Shown piece by piece: positions 56,114 through 64,000 of a stretch of DNA of 64,000 nt. The notes under the pieces were generated by a model. That model worked only from the letters and a program-made list of their open reading frames with translations, did no database searches and was not told the origin of the DNA. Position 1 is the first letter of the stretch. Each line of letters opens with the position of its first letter. Origin of the DNA: Bacteroidia bacterium (lineage in GTDB: Bacteria > Bacteroidota > Bacteroidia > Palsa-965). Both the position numbers and the translations under genes were made by a program. The stretch spans positions 186,001 through 250,000 of the forward strand of contig JAKLJE010000001.1 in assembly GCA_023151315.1 (NCBI GenBank), in the 5' to 3' direction.

Positions 56114-57490
56114 TCAACACAACGCCTTGATAATATCGTGACGAGTTATGATATACGTCTGATCAGTTTTGAAATCGCGAACGAGAACAGCAGGGTTGGC
56201 CGGTGTAATCATTTCTGAAAGTGACTCCACCGGTGTTGTGATATCGGCAAACGGGAATGCCGGTTGCATGATGGCAGAAACTGTTCCTGTGCGTCCTTCA
56301 GGATTACGTGTGATGCATTCAAAAACGGCCTGTTCATTCAGTGAGCCTACAATTCGTCCGCCGTCCGTAACAGGTAACTGAGAGAAATCTTTATCGCGCA
56401 TCAGGCGCGCAGCTGCTTCAACTGTAGAATTGAGTTCAACTCCGTGAAGTTGTCCTTGTTTGTTTGTTGAAACAACATCGCGGGCTGTGAGACCTTTTCT
56501 GTCGAGGAAACCTTTCTCGAGCATCCAGTCGTCGTTAAACATTTTTCCGAGATAACGTGTGCCATGATCGTGGAAGATGACCACAACAACATCGTTCGGC
56601 CCGAACATATCTTTCATCTGCACAAGTCCGGCCATTGCAGAACCTGCAGAGTTACCTGCGAAAATTCCTTCTTCCTTCGTGATGCGGCGTGTCATTACGG
56701 CAGCATCTTTATCTGTCACTTTTTCGAAGTGATCAATGATGTTGAAGTCTACGTTTTCCGGAAGAAAATCTTCTCCGATACCTTCAGTAATGTAAGGGTA
56801 GATTTCGTTCTTGTCGAAAATTCCGGTTTCCTTGTACTTCTTGAATACAGAACCGTACGTATCAATTCCGAGAATTTTAATGTTCGGATTTTTTTCTTTC
56901 AGGTAACGGCCCGTTCCGCAGATCGTTCCGCCTGTTCCTACACCAACAACCAGATGCGTGATTTTACCTTCTGTCTGTTCCCAGATTTCCGGACCGGTCT
57001 GCTCATAATGTGCCTGTGAATTCGAAAGGTTATCGTACTGATTCGGCTTCCATGAGTTCGGAACTTCCTTCACTAATCTTGAGGAAACAGAATAGTATGA
57101 ACGCGGATCTTCAGGATCTACGTTTGTAGGACAAACGATTACATCAGCGCCGAACGCACGCAGCGCATCGACTTTCTCTTTCGACTGTTTATCAGTTGTT
57201 GTGAAAATACACTTGTAACCTTTGATGATTGCAGCAATTGCAAGACCCATTCCGGTATTGCCTGACGTTCCTTCTATGATTGTTCCGCCCGGTTTGAGAC
57301 GTCCGTCTTTCTCAGCATCTTCAATCATCTTAAGAGCCATGCGGTCTTTGATGGAGTTGCCTGGATTGAATGTTTCAACTTTTGCATACACTTTCGCTTT
57401 AACATCTTTAGTGATGTTATTGATTCTAACGAGTGGTGTATGACCTATGGCACCGAGAATGTTGTCGAATACGAGTTTTGATGGATTCAC
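56114..57490 (-). CDS. Cystathionine beta-synthase (PLP domain plus two CBS domains)
   Basis: The 458-residue protein has a fold-type II PLP domain with Lys48 in NPGNSIKDRMAL, the phosphate/substrate loop EGTSGNTGMG, and GVGTGGTICG. Two C-terminal CBS domains (about 340-455) follow. This is the CBS layout rather than simple CysK, so it should join serine and homocysteine, or act as a cysteine synthase with regulatory domains. It starts with GTG at 57490 and stands alone. A -7 box TAATTTTG lies at 57518-57511. Confidence 0.9.
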   Translation of the reverse strand: MNPSKLVFDNILGAIGHTPLVRINNITKDVKAKVYAKVETFNPGNSIKDRMALKMIEDAEKDGRLKPGGTIIEGTSGNTGMGLAIAAIIKGYKCIFTTTDKQSKEKVDALRAFGADVIVCPTNVDPEDPRSYYSVSSRLVKEVPNSWKPNQYDNLSNSQAHYEQTGPEIWEQTEGKITHLVVGVGTGGTICGTGRYLKEKNPNIKILGIDTYGSVFKKYKETGIFDKNEIYPYITEGIGEDFLPENVDFNIIDHFEKVTDKDAAVMTRRITKEEGIFAGNSAGSAMAGLVQMKDMFGPNDVVVVIFHDHGTRYLGKMFNDDWMLEKGFLDRKGLTARDVVSTNKQGQLHGVELNSTVEAAARLMRDKDFSQLPVTDGGRIVGSLNEQAVFECITRNPEGRTGTVSAIMQPAFPFADITTPVESLSEMITPANPAVLVRDFKTDQTYIITRHDIIKALC

Positions 57491-57510
57491 TGGTTTGGAT
57501 TTTGGGTGAG

Positions 57511-57518
57511 CAAAATTA
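57511..57518 (-). promoter_or_regulatory. -7 box of the cystathionine beta-synthase gene (TAATTTTG)
   Basis: A full TAnnTTTG match on the minus strand, 20 bases before the GTG start. CTG rather than TTG stands 19 bases upstream (57540-57538). Confidence 0.45.
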
Positions 57519-57570
57519 GCGTTTTTCCGAGACAGGTCAGATCTGATTTTGCGGAAACCACTGCTGTATT

Positions 57571-59049
57571 TCAGGTGGAAATCAGATTGTTACCATCGGA
57601 AGTCTCCTGCACCTTACGTTTTTGGCGGATATCATGAGCTACAATTACTGCAATACTGGTGAATACCAACGCCGCCATTTTATCTGAATCCAGGAATGCA
57701 TTGAATGCGCCGTGAACGTAAAATGTGATAAGTCCGAGTAACGCACCGGTAACCGTGAGTTTGTACTTGAGAATTTTCTCACGATAAACTACGCGCATTC
57801 CGCTCGCAATAACGTAGAATACGATCACTGTAAAAAGAATGAATCCCGGGAATCCATCTTCCGATAATTGTGTCATGAATTCGGAATGTGCGTGACCCCT
57901 GTTTCCGGAAAAGGTACTGATACGGGTCATTTCACCGCGGCGCTGATATTGACCGTATTCGAATTGATACATGCCGGGGCCGAAGCCGGTAATCGGTTTA
58001 TCAAGTGCCATTCTCCATGCGCACAGCCAGCGATTGATGCGTTCCGTATTGGAAGCATCTGACTGAATATTGGTAACGGACATCAGGTGATTGCCGACAT
58101 CTTCTTTCTGATTGCTTATTGCATCATTGGTGCTGATATGATTATAAATCCTCTCGCTGTTAATGTAAATAACACCGGCTACCGTAATCAGCATTATAAG
58201 AATTGTGCGGAACTGAACTTTGAAAATCAGAAATATACCCATCAGCAAGGCAAACGCAAGGCTGATCCAGGCAGCACGGGAATAAGACAACGCTTCCGCT
58301 ACAAAGAAAAATGCAGTAAGACTGATTAACAACACTTGTTGCCAGATCCGGAATCTGAATACGCCAACGGTAAATGAAATGATGGTGAGCATCGGCAGAA
58401 GAAACGCAACTGCCGCACCGTAAATGGTGTGATCGTTGTAATACGGATGCGTCATTTTGTAGGCCGTTCGTAATGAGAATCCGAAACGCGCGTGAAACAA
58501 AAACGAACTGATCACGGGCCAGATGAATCCAATTGCATAAAGAACAATTATCCAATGATAACGTAACTCATATTTAAGAAATACGTGCACTGCCATCAGC
58601 AGAAACATCGAAACGAAAAGGAAACGAACTGTAACACGTTTGAAACTGATGGTTGGTTCATTGCTGAAAAAAGAGCAGAAGAGCATCCATCCGACTTCGA
58701 TGAGAATCATCAATACAATCGGGTGACGGAAAATTTCTTTTGTAATAAACGGCCGCAAGGTCTGCAGCACTATCAGATAAAGACAAAGCACAGCAGTCAT
58801 GGCTTCCGACGGGAAACTGTAAACGTATCCGCCTTCAATACCACGTGGTGATGAAATCGGAATCAGAAGGATCGTCAGATACCACATTCTTTCCGCCTGA
58901 GTCAGCAAGAGCCACGCAAATAATGGAAGCCCGGCTGCTGCATAAACAAAGGGCATGTCCATGCCTTCGTGCCGCGACGCAACATATCCGCAAGCGATAC
59001 ACGCAAACAGGGTTATTGCCCAGTCTTTCCAATTGATTGCTGTATTCAC
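57571..59049 (-). CDS. O-antigen ligase/polymerase family membrane protein
   Basis: The 492-residue protein has about 12 TM helices and the Wzy_C (O-antigen ligase) loop after the PITGFGPGMYQFEYGQYQ segment, including the conserved HAHSEFMTQLSEDG (about residue 388). It could ligate or polymerise a surface polysaccharide on an undecaprenyl carrier. It follows the Wzz-like gene by 5 bases in an operon with the LolC-like permease. Ligase and polymerase cannot be distinguished here. Confidence 0.85.
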   Translation of the reverse strand: MNTAINWKDWAITLFACIACGYVASRHEGMDMPFVYAAAGLPLFAWLLLTQAERMWYLTILLIPISSPRGIEGGYVYSFPSEAMTAVLCLYLIVLQTLRPFITKEIFRHPIVLMILIEVGWMLFCSFFSNEPTISFKRVTVRFLFVSMFLLMAVHVFLKYELRYHWIIVLYAIGFIWPVISSFLFHARFGFSLRTAYKMTHPYYNDHTIYGAAVAFLLPMLTIISFTVGVFRFRIWQQVLLISLTAFFFVAEALSYSRAAWISLAFALLMGIFLIFKVQFRTILIMLITVAGVIYINSERIYNHISTNDAISNQKEDVGNHLMSVTNIQSDASNTERINRWLCAWRMALDKPITGFGPGMYQFEYGQYQRRGEMTRISTFSGNRGHAHSEFMTQLSEDGFPGFILFTVIVFYVIASGMRVVYREKILKYKLTVTGALLGLITFYVHGAFNAFLDSDKMAALVFTSIAVIVAHDIRQKRKVQETSDGNNLIST

Positions 59050-59054
59050 GGAGT

Positions 59055-59996
59055 TCAGAGCTTAACGCCGTTCAGTTTTTCGCGAAGCAGTCTGAATCCT
59101 GTGATGAACAGAAGTCCGCATGCAAGACTTACCGAAAGATTCACGATTAAACTTGGTGAAGCTTTATAGTAAGAAGGTTTGGCTTGTTGCAGAACGAAAA
59201 TTTTCGTGGTTGGACGATCAAATTGCGTTTTTGCCTTGTCGAGTCGTTCGGCAATATCATTCAGCCGTTTCGTCTCGTATAAGTAGCTGTTGATCACTCG
59301 CTCGAGTTCAGTTTGAATTCTTGAATTTCCTCCACCGGATGATTTAAGCACAACCTGATTGTTGATCATCGATACAACTTCAACATTGGTTTGCGAACGC
59401 AGATTTGCAACTGAATCGGTCAGTTCGTCGAGATACTCTTTCTTGGTCTGATATTCACGTTTCAGATTAACGTACGCTAACTCAATATTCTTTTTGTATA
59501 TACGGTTTCTCATACCATCGCAGAGAGAAAGAATATAGTTCACCAGATCAGAACTGAATTGCGGGTCAGGTGTTGTTGCAGAAACGATAATGGAGACATA
59601 CGGGCTCCTGCTGAAGTTTACCGTTTCCAGAAATTCTTTTTTCAGAAGATCCCGTGCTTCAGGTTCATTCGGATCTATTCCGAAGCGTTCGTACAACTTG
59701 AATTTGGCATTACAACTATCAATAACTTCTTCCGCATAGAGTATCTGAATCATACGATCTGCTTCGACATCATAACCGAATACGGGATTGTCAACAACAG
59801 ATTCGATCGAGTTGTTGTAAACCGGGAAGAACACACCATACGACATGTATTTCGGTGTAATCAAGAGCGTCAGGACTAATCCTGCAACAATGGCTGCAAT
59901 GGAACCGAAGAGATAGAATTTGCGATTGCGGTGAATAAAACGGATCACCTGTGTTCCATCGTCGTCAATTTTGTCTGTATGTGTAGCGTTGGTCAT
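59055..59996 (-). CDS. Wzz/chain-length-determinant-like protein
   Basis: The 313-residue protein has TM helices near both ends (about 29-49 and 283-302) and a periplasmic domain with a long coiled coil between. The segment FYLFGSIAAIVAGLVLTLLI and the C-terminal KPSYYKASPSLIVNLSVSLA are typical of Wzz and GNVR proteins. It has no tyrosine kinase domain. It should set glycan chain length together with the downstream ligase/polymerase. It starts 13 bases after the permease gene. Confidence 0.85.
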   Translation of the reverse strand: MTNATHTDKIDDDGTQVIRFIHRNRKFYLFGSIAAIVAGLVLTLLITPKYMSYGVFFPVYNNSIESVVDNPVFGYDVEADRMIQILYAEEVIDSCNAKFKLYERFGIDPNEPEARDLLKKEFLETVNFSRSPYVSIIVSATTPDPQFSSDLVNYILSLCDGMRNRIYKKNIELAYVNLKREYQTKKEYLDELTDSVANLRSQTNVEVVSMINNQVVLKSSGGGNSRIQTELERVINSYLYETKRLNDIAERLDKAKTQFDRPTTKIFVLQQAKPSYYKASPSLIVNLSVSLACGLLFITGFRLLREKLNGVKL

Positions 59997-60009
59997 AGTT
60001 TGTGATTGA

Positions 60010-61245
60010 TCAGCTGAAGCGGATTGCTTTTACCGGAGTAATTCTTGTTACGAGAAGAACCGGTAAGAGAAGTGCTGCGAAACAAAGAATTAATGAAAGA
60101 ACATTTATCAGTAACAAATCAGTTAAGTTGAATTCTACAGGAACAACGTTGATGTAGTACGATGTTTCATCCAATCCGATTGCACCGGTATATTTTTGGA
60201 GTAATCCCAAAGCAATGCCGGCGATGTTTCCGGAAATCAGACCAACAAGGATCAGTCGTGCCGCATTCCGCAAAAACAAACGCATAACAATTCCGTTTGA
60301 TGCTCCGAGTGCTTTAAGTGTACCGATCATATTAGTGCGGTCAATGATCATTATGAGCAATGCTGAAATCATGTTGATCATACTCACGAACAACATCAGA
60401 ACAATTACAATAATTGCGTTCATATCAAGAACATCGAGCCACGAGAATATGGAAGGATTCAGATCCCTGATGTTCATTGCGCTCAGATTGAAATCAATGG
60501 TTTGTGAAACTTCATCTGTGAGCGGAATGAGTTGTTCGTAATCGTCAACGAGTACTTCAAATCCAGCAACTGTTGCGGAGTCCCAATTGTTCAGCTTTTG
60601 GATTTGCCGGAGATCGCAGAGTATGAATCGATCGTCGAATCCGTCAGTCAGACCGGTGTTGTAGATTCCTCCGACAACAAAAACCCGCGGTCTGGTTTGC
60701 TCTCCGCTGAGGAAGAACATTTTCATTTTCTTGCCCAACTCAAGATTCATTCGTGTGGCAATGTTTTCCGATACGATAACACGATCAGAAACCGTATCAG
60801 ATAATTCGAGAACCTTTCCGCTTTTCATATTCTGCGCGAAAAAACTCCAATCGAATGATGAATCCACACCTTTCACAACCACGCCGAGCAGTTGATCTTT
60901 GCTTTTAATAATCCCGTTCTTAGTTGCATAAGGTTGCACATGGCGTATCCCGGGAATATTTTTAATGGCAGCCACGGACGGTTGATTGCCATTCATTGAA
61001 TCACTTTCGAAGGAAGTGTTGGTATCGAAAGGACTTATCTGAATGTGTGAACCGAATCCGGTTACTTTTTTCCGGATTTCATTCTGAAAACCGTTTACCA
61101 CTCCGACAGTCAGTATCATTACCGCTATTCCGATGGCAATACCCCAAACCGCTACCCGTACAATCGGACGCGACATCCTGCCGGATTCATCACGCTGCGT
61201 AAGCATACGAGATGAAATCAGATGTACAAACAGGTTTCTGGACAT
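60010..61245 (-). CDS. LolC/E-like ABC transporter permease (FtsX/MacB family)
   Basis: The 411-residue protein has four TM helices (about residues 24-46 and three near the C-terminus) around a large periplasmic domain of about 220 residues, the FtsX-like layout of LolC/LolE. It resembles lipoprotein-releasing permeases, with RPIVRVAVWGIAIGIAVM at the start and RTNMIGTLKALGASNG before TM3. No LolD ATPase is adjacent. I choose ATG 61245 over 61281 because the -7 box TATCTTTA (61257-61250) lies between them. It leads the wzz-ligase operon. Confidence 0.87.
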   Translation of the reverse strand: MSRNLFVHLISSRMLTQRDESGRMSRPIVRVAVWGIAIGIAVMILTVGVVNGFQNEIRKKVTGFGSHIQISPFDTNTSFESDSMNGNQPSVAAIKNIPGIRHVQPYATKNGIIKSKDQLLGVVVKGVDSSFDWSFFAQNMKSGKVLELSDTVSDRVIVSENIATRMNLELGKKMKMFFLSGEQTRPRVFVVGGIYNTGLTDGFDDRFILCDLRQIQKLNNWDSATVAGFEVLVDDYEQLIPLTDEVSQTIDFNLSAMNIRDLNPSIFSWLDVLDMNAIIVIVLMLFVSMINMISALLIMIIDRTNMIGTLKALGASNGIVMRLFLRNAARLILVGLISGNIAGIALGLLQKYTGAIGLDETSYYINVVPVEFNLTDLLLINVLSLILCFAALLLPVLLVTRITPVKAIRFS

Positions 61246-61249
61246 GGTG

Positions 61250-61257
61250 TAAAGATA
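61250..61257 (-). promoter_or_regulatory. -7 box of the LolC-like operon (TATCTTTA)
   Basis: The minus strand reads TATCTTTA-CACC-ATG, identical to the K+ channel box. No TTG is found at -33. Confidence 0.45.
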
Positions 61258-61338
61258 ATCACACCCTTCATACTGCGGCACTGAATTTGCATAAGAAGAG
61301 TCAGAGGAGATTTGATTTTTCCTACTTTCACAGTGACG

Positions 61339-62544
61339 ATGAAAAAGCTCTTTTTTCTATTCTTGATCTGTACATCTTCCGTTATCAACGCACAGGTGCT
61401 TTCGAGCGTACAGAATCAGACGCAGAAAACCGATGAAGATATTATCACGGGTGCCGAACAAACTCAATTGTGGCTGCCCATGTTAAAAGGGAAGAATGTA
61501 GCTGTGGTTGCCAACCATACTACAGTTATCGGCACAACTCACCTTGTGGATTCAATGATCAGTTTAGGAATTCATGTTGTGAAAATATTTTCACCGGAGC
61601 ATGGGTTTCGCGGAACTGCAGATGACGGTGAAAAAGTGGCGAGCGGCAAAGATGAAAAAACGGGTCTCCCGGTTGTGTCGCTGTATGGTGATCACAGGAA
61701 GCCGAGTGCTGCGGATCTTAAAGGTGTGAATTACGTCGTGTACGATATTCAGGATGTTGGAACCCGATTCTATACATTCATTTCAACTATGACATATGTA
61801 ATGGAGGCCTGTGCTGAGCAGAATATTCCATATCTGATTCTTGACCGTCCGAATCCGAATGGATATTATGTTGACGGCCCCGTGATGGAAAAGCAGTATA
61901 TGTCGTGGGTTGGATTGCATCCCGTTCCGATTGTTTACGGAATGACGATTGCCGAGTACGCGAAAATGGTGAACGGGGAAGGATGGTTAACCGGAGGAGT
62001 GAAGTGCGATTTAAAATGGATTGCGTGTGTAAACTATTCGCATGAAGATCAATATCAGTTGCCTGTTCGGACTTCACCGAATCTTCCGAATATGGCATCC
62101 GTTTACTTATATCCATCGCTTTGTCTCTTCGAAGGAACAGTGATCAGTGTCGGACGTGGCACCGATACTCCGTATCAGGTTATCGGTCATCCCAAACTGA
62201 AGAATGCTGCTTACAAATTCACACCTTCGCCTCACCCGGGGGCAAAATCTCCACTCTACAATGGCGAGTTGTGTTACGGTTATGATCTGCATGATTTCGC
62301 TGACCTGTTTATTCGTGATTATCGCGGTATTTATTTGTATTGGCTGATAGGCTGTTATCGCGATTATCCGGAGAAGGATAAGTTCTTCAATGCCTATTTT
62401 GAGAAGCTTGCCGGAACGGCTACTCTGCGTCAACAGATCATTGACGGAAAGAATGAAGATCAGATCCGTGCTTCCTGGCAACCAGGACTTGTAAAGTTCA
62501 ATCTGATCCGTAGCAAGTATCTTCTGTACAAAGATTTCGAATAA
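61339..62544 (+). CDS. DUF1343 exo-N-acetylmuramidase (NamZ-like)
   Basis: From the ATG at 61339 the 401-residue protein has a signal peptide (MKKLFFLFLICTSSVINA). The DUF1343 core follows: VVANHTTVIG, FSPEHGFRGTADDGE, YDIQDVGTRFYTFISTM and DRPNPNG, then TSPNLPNM and GTVISVGRGTDTPYQ. In Bacillus a member (NamZ, GH171) removes N-acetylmuramic acid from muropeptide-derived sugars. Here it probably acts in the periplasm in cell wall recycling. An earlier in-frame start at 61312 lacks a sensible signal. It is divergent from the LolC operon. Confidence 0.9.
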   Translation: MKKLFFLFLICTSSVINAQVLSSVQNQTQKTDEDIITGAEQTQLWLPMLKGKNVAVVANHTTVIGTTHLVDSMISLGIHVVKIFSPEHGFRGTADDGEKVASGKDEKTGLPVVSLYGDHRKPSAADLKGVNYVVYDIQDVGTRFYTFISTMTYVMEACAEQNIPYLILDRPNPNGYYVDGPVMEKQYMSWVGLHPVPIVYGMTIAEYAKMVNGEGWLTGGVKCDLKWIACVNYSHEDQYQLPVRTSPNLPNMASVYLYPSLCLFEGTVISVGRGTDTPYQVIGHPKLKNAAYKFTPSPHPGAKSPLYNGELCYGYDLHDFADLFIRDYRGIYLYWLIGCYRDYPEKDKFFNAYFEKLAGTATLRQQIIDGKNEDQIRASWQPGLVKFNLIRSKYLLYKDFE

Positions 62545-62616
62545 GGTATTAAACCTTTTGCATTCTTCTGTGTCTGATAACGTGTATTAACTATCTTAGT
62601 TCGTTATCCTGCTACC

Positions 62617-64000
62617 ATGAAAAAATCACTACTCGTTGTTTTTGCTGTTGTTGCAGCGCAAAATCTAATTGCTCAAACCGGTCCGTATTGGGCAGAGGAT
62701 GTCGCTCCGATTCTATATGCTAATTGTACAAAGTGTCATAATCCCAACGGAATCGCTCCGTTTTCGTTGATGACTTACGCTGATGCTGCCAATGAAGCAA
62801 GTAATATTCAGCAGGCAGTAACCGGTAGAACTATGCCGCCGTGGCCTCCTGATACTTCATACACACGCTTTGCGCATGAACGAACTTTATCACAAAGTGA
62901 AATACAAACTATTGACGATTGGGTGAACAACGGTATGCAGCAAGGTAATCTTGCTAACGCGCCGACTCCTCCGGTTTACACCGGAACTGCAGAAATACCG
63001 AATCCGGATCTGACTTCTCAAATGCCGGTTTATACGGTGAATACGGCGACAGATCTGTATCGTTGTTTCGTCGTTCCTACCGGACTTGCACAGAACGAGT
63101 TTATAACGCAAGTGGAAGTTTTGCCGGGCAATCGAAATATTGTACATCACGTTCTGGTTTATCAGGACGTTGCGAATACATGCATTAATCTGGATAATGC
63201 AGATCCAGGTCCGGGATATACTTCGTTTGGCGGTGTAGGCTCCAACACAGCTGAACTTGTAGCAGGATGGGTGCCGGGACAAGGAAAGTATCAATTACCG
63301 GCCAACATGGGGATTCAATTGGATGCCGGCACGAATATAATTATGCAGATACATTACCCCGGCGGAACTTTCTCACAAGTTGATTCCACGCAGGTGCGAT
63401 TCACGTTCTCATCAGGTACGGTGCGACAGGTAGCACTTGCGCCTGTTATTAATCATTGGACGAATATGACAAACGGACCATTGTTCATTCCTGCTGACAG
63501 CATAAAAACTTTCCATGCGCAGGAGCTGGTTGTACTTGATGCAACATTGATCAGTATTGCACCTCATATGCATTTGATTGGTCGCGAAATATCAAGTTTT
63601 GCAATAGATCCGCAGGGAGATACAATTCCATTGATCAACATTCCAAGCTGGAATTTTCATTGGCAAGGATTCTATAATTACAGACAACCGGTACACATTC
63701 CGTTGTACAGCACGATTCACGCATATGCCACATACGACAATACATCTTCAAATCCATGGAATCCGAATTCTCCTCCTCAAAACGTGAGTGCGGGAGAAGC
63801 GACTGAAGATGAAATGATGGTGATTTACTACGCGTATCTCAATTATCAGCCCGGCGATGAAAATATCATCGTGGATTCCACTTTACTTGCATCAATGCCT
63901 GATAGTTTTCCGTCTATCGTTCAAACACCTCAATTGTATAATCCTTTTCCGGTTCCTGCATCAGGGCAGGAATTGAACGTGCAGTATTTCATGCCGACAA
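62617..64000 (+). CDS. Secreted haem c/copper monooxygenase-like protein (partial, 3' end off window)
   Basis: At least 461 codons continue past the window end. A signal peptide (ending NLIAQ, about residue 19) is followed by a haem c site CTKCH with a TMPPWPPD segment. A region resembling Cu(II), ascorbate-dependent monooxygenases follows, with NIVHHVLVYQD, IIMQIHYPGG and APHMHLIG, whose histidines would bind copper. The last visible residues, LYNPFPVPASGQELNV, look like the start of a T9SS sorting domain. Function is probably an extracellular or periplasmic redox enzyme; the substrate is unknown. Confidence 0.8.
   Translation, partial: MKKSLLVVFAVVAAQNLIAQTGPYWAEDVAPILYANCTKCHNPNGIAPFSLMTYADAANEASNIQQAVTGRTMPPWPPDTSYTRFAHERTLSQSEIQTIDDWVNNGMQQGNLANAPTPPVYTGTAEIPNPDLTSQMPVYTVNTATDLYRCFVVPTGLAQNEFITQVEVLPGNRNIVHHVLVYQDVANTCINLDNADPGPGYTSFGGVGSNTAELVAGWVPGQGKYQLPANMGIQLDAGTNIIMQIHYPGGTFSQVDSTQVRFTFSSGTVRQVALAPVINHWTNMTNGPLFIPADSIKTFHAQELVVLDATLISIAPHMHLIGREISSFAIDPQGDTIPLINIPSWNFHWQGFYNYRQPVHIPLYSTIHAYATYDNTSSNPWNPNSPPQNVSAGEATEDEMMVIYYAYLNYQPGDENIIVDSTLLASMPDSFPSIVQTPQLYNPFPVPASGQELNVQYFMPT

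Overview
The window is chromosomal DNA of a member of the Bacteroidota, with no mobile element, phage or CRISPR array visible. The evidence for the phylum is of four kinds. Four secreted proteins carry or begin a type IX secretion (T9SS) C-terminal sorting domain. Many genes have promoters of the TTG-N19-TAnnTTTG form. Ribosome-binding sites are nearly absent. The arginine operon uses an N-acylornithine carbamoyltransferase. I cannot name a genus.

Layout. 0-13.6 kb: housekeeping genes (pyrF, a sugar-nucleotide reductase with a two-helix K+ channel, alkD-like repair with NhaD antiporter, two APC permeases, a helix-hairpin-helix protein, apt, acyl-CoA dehydrogenase, a secreted subtilase). 13.6-17.1 kb: an operon for GDP-D-glycero-D-manno-heptose (hddC, gmhA, hddA) plus a glycosyltransferase. 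17.2-32.6 kb: the translation/transcription core, rpsU, a Xer recombinase, hpf, tRNAs Thr-Tyr-Gly-Thr, tuf, tRNA-Trp, secE, nusG, rplK, rplA, rplJ, rplL, rpoB, rpoC, closed by a strong terminator. 32.8-41.2 kb: an accessory stretch of secreted T9SS, propeller and Kelch proteins, including a partial gene duplication. 41.6-50.5 kb: a DUF3467 gene and an eight-gene, tightly overlapping arginine operon (GNAT, argG, argC, argD, argF', argB, argE, argH) preceded by a candidate arginine leader peptide. 50.5-64 kb: patatin/outer-membrane protein, a signal-less BtuF-like protein coupled to a TPR/PP2C phosphatase, cystathionine beta-synthase, an operon of LolC-like permease, Wzz-like protein and O-antigen ligase, a DUF1343 muramidase, and the start of a haem/copper secreted protein cut by the window end.

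Points that stand out. First, the arginine operon leader encodes a 45-residue peptide ending in a cluster of arginines, followed by mutually exclusive hairpins arranged like a classical attenuator. Second, at least five genes have a -7 box ending exactly 4 nt before the start codon, which predicts leaderless mRNAs. Third, hpf has a full Shine-Dalgarno in a genome that hardly uses it, and lies downstream of rpsU, whose product is known in this phylum to help hide the anti-SD. Fourth, the K+ channel filter reads GFR instead of GFG/GYG. Fifth, a tRNA-Gly 3' end is duplicated 70 bp downstream, and the 5' end of a small unknown gene is duplicated in frame ahead of a T9SS gene.
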